A DNA stretch of 64,000 nucleotides from Rhizobiaceae bacterium MnEN-MB40S (GTDB lineage Bacteria; Pseudomonadota; Alphaproteobacteria; Rhizobiales; Rhizobiaceae). The notes under the pieces were generated by a model that was not told the DNA's origin, did not search any database, and saw only the letters and a program-made list of their open reading frames with translations. The position numbers and the translations under genes were made by a program. The stretch covers positions 186,001-250,000 of the forward strand of contig BRLC01000002.1 in assembly GCA_024343425.1 (NCBI GenBank), read 5' to 3'. Position 1 is the stretch's first letter, and the number at the start of each line of letters is the position of its first letter. Shown here piece after piece: positions 58,969 to 64,000 of the stretch.

Positions 58969-60279
58969 ATGAGAAGCTATACTTGCCGGCTCCTTGCCGG
59001 CGCCGCAGTCCTGGCGCTTTGGGCGCCTTCTGCCAACGCCCAGGAACTTACAATCTTCTGGGCTGAATGGGATCCTGCAAACTATCTTCAGGAACTTGTA
59101 AACGAATACGAGGAAGAAACCGGAGTGATGGTCACCGTCGAGACCACGCCCTGGCAGGACTTCCAGACCAAGGCCTTCACCGAATTCAATGCCCGTGGCA
59201 ACGCCTACGACATGATCGTCGGTGACAGCCAGTGGCTTGGCGCAGCCTCCGAAGGCGGCCATTATGTCGACCTGACCGAGTTCTTCAAGGAACACGACCT
59301 GGGCAACGTCATGGCTCCGGCGACCGTCAAATACTATGCTGAGTATCCGGGCAATTCCGGCAAGTTCTGGGCAATTCCGGCCGAGGGCGACGCAGTCGGC
59401 TGGTCCTATCGCAAGGACTGGTTCGAGGATCCGGAGGAAATGAAAGCCTTCGAGGCGAAATACGGATATCCGCTCGCTGTGCCACAGACCTGGCAGCAAC
59501 TGATAGACATTGCCGAATTTTTCCATCGGCCGGACGAAAACCGCTACGGAATCGCCATCTACACTGACAATTCTTATGACGGTCTGGTAATGGGCGTCGA
59601 GAATGCCTTGTTCTCCTATGGCGCCGATCTCGGCGACTACGAAACCTATGAAGTCGAAGGCATCCTGAACTCCGACCAGGCGGTCGAAGCGCTCGAAGCC
59701 TATCGCCAGCTCTACCAGTACACGCCTCCGGGCTGGTCGAAGACGTTCTTCGTGGAAAACAACCAAGCTATCACAGAAGGCTTGGCCGCGATGTCCATGA
59801 ACTACTTCGCCTTCTTCCCGGCGCTGGTTAATCCTGCGACCAATCCGAATGCCGAGAACACGGGCTTCTTCGCGAACCCCGCGGGACCGGACGGCGACCA
59901 GTTCGCTGCTCTTGGCGGACAGGGCATCTCGATCGTTTCGTATTCCGACAACATCGACGAGGCCTACAAGTTCCTGGAATGGTTCATCCAGGACGACGTC
60001 CAGAAACGCTGGGCCGAACTCGGCGGATACACTGCCCACGCAAAGACGCTGGAAAGCGATGAATTCCGTAACGCCACGCCTTACAACGAGGCGTTCTACC
60101 AGACCATGTTCAAGGTCAAGGACTTCTGGGCCGTGCCGGAATACGCCGAGTTGCTGACGGCGGCCAACCAGCGTCTCTATCCCTATGTCGTGGGAGGAGA
60201 AGGGTCAGCCAAGGAAGTCCTGGATGCGCTGGCGGAAGACTGGAAAGAGACCTTCAAGAAGTACGGTCGAACCAACTAA
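58969..60279 (+). CDS. Carbohydrate/polyol-type ABC periplasmic binding protein
   Basis: The ATG at 58969 is chosen because GGAGG lies upstream; the frame starts earlier. The 436-residue product has a Sec signal (LLAGAAVLALWAPSANAQ) and a family 1 extracellular solute-binding fold: ELTIFWAEWDPANYLQELVNEYEEETGVMVTVETTPWQDFQTK, YDMIVGDSQWLGAASEGGHYVDLTEFF. Abundant Trp and Tyr suggest sugar or polyol stacking. It is the first gene of a six-gene importer operon; a hairpin follows its stop. Confidence 0.9.
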   Translation: MRSYTCRLLAGAAVLALWAPSANAQELTIFWAEWDPANYLQELVNEYEEETGVMVTVETTPWQDFQTKAFTEFNARGNAYDMIVGDSQWLGAASEGGHYVDLTEFFKEHDLGNVMAPATVKYYAEYPGNSGKFWAIPAEGDAVGWSYRKDWFEDPEEMKAFEAKYGYPLAVPQTWQQLIDIAEFFHRPDENRYGIAIYTDNSYDGLVMGVENALFSYGADLGDYETYEVEGILNSDQAVEALEAYRQLYQYTPPGWSKTFFVENNQAITEGLAAMSMNYFAFFPALVNPATNPNAENTGFFANPAGPDGDQFAALGGQGISIVSYSDNIDEAYKFLEWFIQDDVQKRWAELGGYTAHAKTLESDEFRNATPYNEAFYQTMFKVKDFWAVPEYAELLTAANQRLYPYVVGGEGSAKEVLDALAEDWKETFKKYGRTN

Positions 60280-60300
60280 CCATCCAAAAATCCGACACGC

Positions 60301-60326
60301 CGGCGGGTGCGCGAGCGCTCCCGCCG
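60301..60326 (+). terminator. Intra-operon hairpin after the binding-protein gene
   Basis: CGGCGGG (60301-60307) and CCCGCCG (60320-60326) form a 7-bp GC stem with a 12-nt loop, 21 bp after the stop. Similar hairpins follow the binding-protein genes of both Liv operons. Confidence 0.55.
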
Positions 60327-60351
60327 ACTGTTTCATCCAGAAAGCGACATC

Positions 60352-61254
60352 GTGACAGACGTAATCACAAGGCTGGAGCCGGATAGCCGCGCCGCTTCGC
60401 GGGGACTTTCAGATCTCACTATTCGAAATCTGTTCATCATTCCGACGATCGCCTTTCTCATAATCTTCAACGTATTCCCGCTTTTGTATTCTCTGTGGAC
60501 ATCGTTCACGGATTTTCGGGCGTCCACGACAGCTCCAGCCAACTGGATCGGTCTCGCCAATTATCGCGAGCTGCTGAACGATCCATTCATCTGGCGGAAT
60601 TTCACCATTACGGCAAAGTACGTAATCATTTCGGTGACCGGACAGGTGGTCGTCGGCTTCGGTCTGGCGATGCTTCTCAACAGGGCCATTCCCTTCAAAG
60701 GCCTCGTCACCACGTTGCTGCTGCTGCCCATGATGCTGTCGATGGCTGTTGTGGGCCTTTTCTGGAAGCTTCTTTACGATCCCTCGTTCGGAATCATCAA
60801 TTATTTCCTGGGCCTCGGCAAATTCGAGTGGCTGGCCGACCCTCAGGTGGCGCTCTGGGCCGTCGCCATCGTCGATATATGGATGTGGTCGCCCTTCGTG
60901 ATGCTGCTGTCTCTCGCCGGGCTCTCCGCAGTGCCGAAACATCTCTACGAAGCCGCGGAAATAGACCGGGCGGGCCCGTTCTATACATTCTTCCGAATAA
61001 CGCTCCCGCTGGTCGCGCCGATCCTGATGATCGCCATCATTTTCAGGACGATGGAAGCCTTCAAGACATTCGACCACGCCTACATCCTGTCGTCACAGCC
61101 GACGACGGAGCTGATTGCGATCCGGCTCTACAAGATGGCGTTCCTGGAGTGGCAGACGGGCCTGAGTTCAGCATTCGCCTACATCGTGCTGATCATGGTC
61201 GTGGCGATCACCAACATTTACGTGAAATATCTCAACCGGGCAAAGGCGCGCTGA
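60352..61254 (+). CDS. Sugar-type ABC permease, MalF/UgpA-like
   Basis: A GTG at 60352 gives 300 residues; an ATG-less extension upstream would cover the hairpin. Six membrane segments are visible, starting LFIIPTIAFLIIFNVFPLLYSLWTSFTDFR. The ATPase-coupling EAA loop reads YEAAEIDRAGPFYTFFRITLPLVAP. It forms the channel with the next permease. Confidence 0.9.
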   Translation: MTDVITRLEPDSRAASRGLSDLTIRNLFIIPTIAFLIIFNVFPLLYSLWTSFTDFRASTTAPANWIGLANYRELLNDPFIWRNFTITAKYVIISVTGQVVVGFGLAMLLNRAIPFKGLVTTLLLLPMMLSMAVVGLFWKLLYDPSFGIINYFLGLGKFEWLADPQVALWAVAIVDIWMWSPFVMLLSLAGLSAVPKHLYEAAEIDRAGPFYTFFRITLPLVAPILMIAIIFRTMEAFKTFDHAYILSSQPTTELIAIRLYKMAFLEWQTGLSSAFAYIVLIMVVAITNIYVKYLNRAKAR

Positions 61255-61255
61255 C

Positions 61256-62218
61256 ATGGCCGAGGTGAAAACCAAGAGCGAGGTCGTAATGAACCGCGTG
61301 GCGATCGTCGCCGTGTTCGTTGCGCTGATCATCATGCTGACGCCCATCTACTGGATTGCTTCAACCGCGTTCAAACCGCGCAGCCTTGCCACGACCGTGC
61401 CGCCGACCGTCATGTTCGAGCCCACGCTCACGCCATTCGCGAAGCTATTCGTGCGTCGGTCGCAGATGCGCGAGCCTGTGGAGCAGGAAGTTTACGAGGC
61501 GGCTCCATGGTGGGAAAAGCTCATCTATGACGACGGCGAGAATGTGGTGCGCAACCGGAGATCCGGCGACATCACGCCTTCCGGCTATGCAGACCGATAC
61601 AAGAACTCACTGATCATCTCGATCATATCGACCTTCCTTGCCGTTTCCATGGGGACACTCACCGCATACGGTTTTTCGCGGTTCAAGGTGAAGGGCGAAC
61701 AGGACTGGCTGTTCTTTATTCTCAGTACGCGAATGCTCCCGCCTGTCGTTGTCGCGATCCCGATGTTCCTCATGTACCGGACCGTCGGGCTGCACGACAC
61801 CCATCTGGGACTGATCATCCTCTATACCGCCTTCAACCTCTCATTCGCCGTCTGGATCATGAAGGGATTCATCGACGAGATACCGAAAGAGTACGAGGAA
61901 GCGGCCCTGGTGGATGGCTACACGCGACTGCAGGCGTTCTGGAAGATCGTTCTGCCGGAGGCCCTGACTGGCATAGCGGCGACGGCGGTGTTCTGTTTCA
62001 TCATCGCCTGGAACGAATACGCATTCGCGCTGATGATGACCAACCGTAACGCCCAGACGGCGCCGCCATACATTCCGTCACAGGTCGGTTCCGGGCTGCC
62101 TGACTGGAGCGTCATCGCGGCCGGCGCCTTCCTGTTCCTGCTGCCGGTGGCGATATTCACCTTCCTGCTCAGAAATCATCTTCTGAGGGGCATGTCGTTC
62201 GGAGCTATCCGGAAATGA
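61256..62218 (+). CDS. Sugar-type ABC permease, MalG/UgpE-like, with long periplasmic loop
   Basis: The product is 320 residues, 1 bp after the partner gene. Six membrane segments with the EAA loop YEEAALVDGYTRLQAFWKIVLPEAL. The stretch between the first and second membrane segments (about residues 38-117) is roughly twice as long as in typical MalG proteins and is rich in charged residues. Its stop overlaps the small membrane protein gene. Confidence 0.9.
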   Translation: MAEVKTKSEVVMNRVAIVAVFVALIIMLTPIYWIASTAFKPRSLATTVPPTVMFEPTLTPFAKLFVRRSQMREPVEQEVYEAAPWWEKLIYDDGENVVRNRRSGDITPSGYADRYKNSLIISIISTFLAVSMGTLTAYGFSRFKVKGEQDWLFFILSTRMLPPVVVAIPMFLMYRTVGLHDTHLGLIILYTAFNLSFAVWIMKGFIDEIPKEYEEAALVDGYTRLQAFWKIVLPEALTGIAATAVFCFIIAWNEYAFALMMTNRNAQTAPPYIPSQVGSGLPDWSVIAAGAFLFLLPVAIFTFLLRNHLLRGMSFGAIRK

Positions 62219-62427
62219 CCTTTCGAGAAATGAACGCAAAATGGTTCGAACCGGCGTCCCAGTGGATCATGATCTCCGGATTGATCTTCCTCTGCCAGCC
62301 GTGGGTCGAAGTCCTGCACCGGTACGGATTGTCCATCACGATCCTGGGCCTGATCGGCTTTCTCGTGACATCGCACATTCCGCCGGAACCCGAAATCGAG
62401 GACGACGAAGAGGAAGAACTCATCTGA
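62215..62427 (+). CDS. Small acidic two-segment membrane protein of the ABC operon
   Basis: The product is 70 residues, its ATG overlapping the permease stop by 4 bp and its stop overlapping the next ATG (TGATG). It has two hydrophobic segments (WIMISGLIFLCQPWVEVL; YGLSITILGLIGFLVTS) and a highly acidic C-terminus (EIEDDEEEELI). Small membrane proteins occupy the same place in glycerol-type GlpSTPQUV importers (GlpU). A structural or regulatory subunit is likely; no family is recognised with certainty. Confidence 0.75.
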   Translation: MTFREMNAKWFEPASQWIMISGLIFLCQPWVEVLHRYGLSITILGLIGFLVTSHIPPEPEIEDDEEEELI

Positions 62428-63518
62428 TGGCGCAGATCAAGCTTCAGAATGTCCAGAAGTTCTTCGGCGCCGTGCAGGTGCTGAGGGACATCAACCTTGA
62501 GATCGCGGACGGCGAGTTCGTGGTCATGCTCGGCCAGTCCGGCTGCGGAAAGACGACGACCCTGCGCGCGATCGCAGGTCTGGAAACCGTCTCGTCGGGC
62601 ACGATCACGATCGACGGACGCGAAGTCCAGGATCTCAAGGCGGCGGACCGGGACATAGCTTTCGTCTTTCAGTCGTTCTCGCTCTATCCTCACATGACGG
62701 TTTACGAGAACATCGCATTTCCTTTGCGTGCGGTCAGGATTCCACAGTCCGACCGCGACAAGGAAGTGAAAGAGGTTGCGAAAGTTCTTGGCATCGAGCG
62801 CCTTTTGTCGAAACGGCCGTCGGCCCTTTCAGGTGGAGACATGCAGCGGGTAGCAATCGGCCGGGCGCTCGTCCGCCGACCGAAAGCGCTTCTGATGGAC
62901 GAACCCATCGGCGCTCTCGACGCCAAGTTGCGCGAGCAGATGCGCGCGGAGATCAAGCGGCTGCACATTGCCCGCAATTCCACCAGCGTCTACGTGACCC
63001 ATGACCAGGTCGAAGCAATGTCGCTCGCAGACCGGATCGTCGTGATGCATGACGGCGTGCTGCAGCAGGTCGATTCGCCCGAGCAGGTATACCTGCACCC
63101 GGCCAATCTTTTCGTGGCGCAATTCGTGGGATCACCCGTGATGAACATCACCGATGTATCGGTCGAGGGCTCCGGAACAGACGCTCTGCTCCGCATCGGC
63201 AAATCGGAAGGCTTTCGCGTTCCCTCCGCGGTGGTCTCTCATTTGAACGGAGCGCCCGCGAAACTCGGCATCCGACCGGAAGCAATCATCCTGTCGCACA
63301 ATGGCGGAGAAGGTTTCGTTGAGACCGAGACGACCAATGTCGAGCCGCTCGGCAGCCATGACATCGTCGACATCAGAATTGGCGACGAAACGCTGCGCGC
63401 GCGATGCGAGTCAGGTTTCGCCCGCGGCGAAGGCGAGCGGATGTGGGTTTCACTGGATCATCATCGAGCGCATTTCTTCGACGCCGGCAATGGTCAGTCA
63501 CTGAGAAAGGAAGTCTGA
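62427..63518 (+). CDS. Sugar-type ABC ATPase 1 (UgpC/MalK-like)
   Basis: The ATG at 62427 shares one base with the preceding stop; longer frames upstream overlap it and are rejected. The 363-residue product has Walker A GQSGCGKTT, Q-loop VFQSFSLYPHMTVYEN, signature ALSGGDMQRVAIGRAL (Asp instead of the usual Gln after SGG), Walker B ALLMDEPIGALDAKLREQMRAEIK, and a C-terminal TOBE-type regulatory domain. It overlaps the second ATPase gene by one base. Confidence 0.9.
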   Translation: MAQIKLQNVQKFFGAVQVLRDINLEIADGEFVVMLGQSGCGKTTTLRAIAGLETVSSGTITIDGREVQDLKAADRDIAFVFQSFSLYPHMTVYENIAFPLRAVRIPQSDRDKEVKEVAKVLGIERLLSKRPSALSGGDMQRVAIGRALVRRPKALLMDEPIGALDAKLREQMRAEIKRLHIARNSTSVYVTHDQVEAMSLADRIVVMHDGVLQQVDSPEQVYLHPANLFVAQFVGSPVMNITDVSVEGSGTDALLRIGKSEGFRVPSAVVSHLNGAPAKLGIRPEAIILSHNGGEGFVETETTNVEPLGSHDIVDIRIGDETLRARCESGFARGEGERMWVSLDHHRAHFFDAGNGQSLRKEV

Positions 63519-64000
63519 TGGCGCGGGTCGAACTCGAAAATGTTTCAAAACGTTTCGGCGGCACCCGCGCGCTGAAGGAATTGAGCCTCACGGTCGAGGA
63601 CGGCGAGTTCTTCGTCCTGCTCGGCCGCACCGGCGCCGGCAAGACGACGGCGCTCAGGGTCATCGCGGGGCTGGAGAAACCGGACTCCGGCCGGGTGATC
63701 ATTGGCGATGCCGATGTGGTGGGCAAGACCGCAGCGGAGCGCGACGTTGCGCTCGTCCTTCAGCAATATTCCCTCTATCCCCGACTGTCGGTGCGCGGAA
63801 ACCTGGAATTTCCATTGCGGCCGAAAGTCCGGAAGATGAAGGATGACGAAATTGCGCGGCGCGTGGAACGCGCGGCCAATACGCTACAGATAACCCATCT
63901 GCTTGATCGCAAGGTCGAGCGGCTGTCCGGCGGCGAGATGCAGCGCGTCTCCATCGGACGCGCCATCGTTCGAGATCCGCGCGTGTTTCTGATGGACGAA
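63518..64000 (+). CDS. Sugar-type ABC ATPase 2, 3' end outside the window
   Basis: Translation from the ATG at 63518 gives 161 residues to the edge with no stop: MARVELENVSKRFGG, Walker A GRTGAGKTT, Q-loop VLQQYSLYPRLSV, signature LSGGEMQRVSIGRAIV, and the beginning of Walker B (FLMDE). It is distinct from ATPase 1, so the importer probably uses an ATPase heterodimer, as in GlpST-type systems. Confidence 0.88.
   Translation, partial: MARVELENVSKRFGGTRALKELSLTVEDGEFFVLLGRTGAGKTTALRVIAGLEKPDSGRVIIGDADVVGKTAAERDVALVLQQYSLYPRLSVRGNLEFPLRPKVRKMKDDEIARRVERAANTLQITHLLDRKVERLSGGEMQRVSIGRAIVRDPRVFLMDE

Noticed and set aside
1-64000. tRNA, rRNA, CRISPR, integrase, transposase, attachment sites
   Set aside because: I looked along both strands and saw no convincing candidate; direct repeats are limited to the operators listed.

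Overview
The window looks like chromosomal DNA of a high-GC alphaproteobacterium, most likely of the order Hyphomicrobiales (rhizobia and relatives). The reasons are the high-GC third codon positions, an ExoD-family gene, TspO, many Liv-type and Ssu-type ABC transporters with twin-arginine binding proteins, and frequent ATGA/GTGA-coupled operons. I see no rRNA, tRNA, CRISPR array, integrase or insertion sequence. Species is not determinable from the sequence alone.

Positions 1-12 kb are mixed single genes and small operons: a Mur-ligase-like protein with a family 25 glycosyltransferase (cut by the left edge), TspO, a secreted beta-barrel protein, an orphan hypothetical protein, an arsenic-type operon (arsR, flavoprotein with a Cys-rich tail, MFS exporter) carrying three copies of one operator, a small EF-hand lipoprotein, TerC and ExoD membrane proteins, and a tandem of two half-size permeases.

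Positions 12-53 kb form a large catabolic supercluster built from repeated parts: four paralogous amidohydrolase-fold proteins, two acetoacetate-decarboxylase-family proteins, two AMP-forming CoA ligases, three isochorismatase-fold hydrolases, a nitrilase, a ThDP enzyme, a flavin dehydrogenase, hydantoinase/oxoprolinase A and B, a KRCGH-type C-C lyase, an old-yellow-enzyme/FeS/FAD reductase, a LeuCD-type hydro-lyase, two complete branched-chain-type (Liv) ABC importers, one Ssu/Tau-type ABC importer, three HutC-type GntR regulators and one IclR regulator. Related AT-rich sites (consensus near TATTGTTATATCAATA) recur upstream of several of these operons, which suggests one regulon. The parts (amide, nitrile and imide hydrolysis, CoA activation, decarboxylation, hydration, C-C cleavage) suggest uptake and breakdown of one or several nitrogen-containing carboxylic or heterocyclic compounds. 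The substrate cannot be named from sequence. The most striking observation is that all four amidohydrolase paralogues have lost the canonical metal ligands of their family in the same way.

Positions 53-58 kb are an operon encoding a Tm-1-like (UPF0261) protein, a PEP-hydrolase-like TIM barrel, a cupin, an M24 creatinase/aminopeptidase-like enzyme and a DJ-1/PfpI protein, divergent from a TetR regulator. Positions 58.8-64 kb hold a carbohydrate/polyol-type ABC importer (binding protein, two permeases, a 70-residue acidic membrane protein, two ATPases, the last cut by the right edge), driven by a promoter that overlaps a perfect GntR/FadR-like palindrome.
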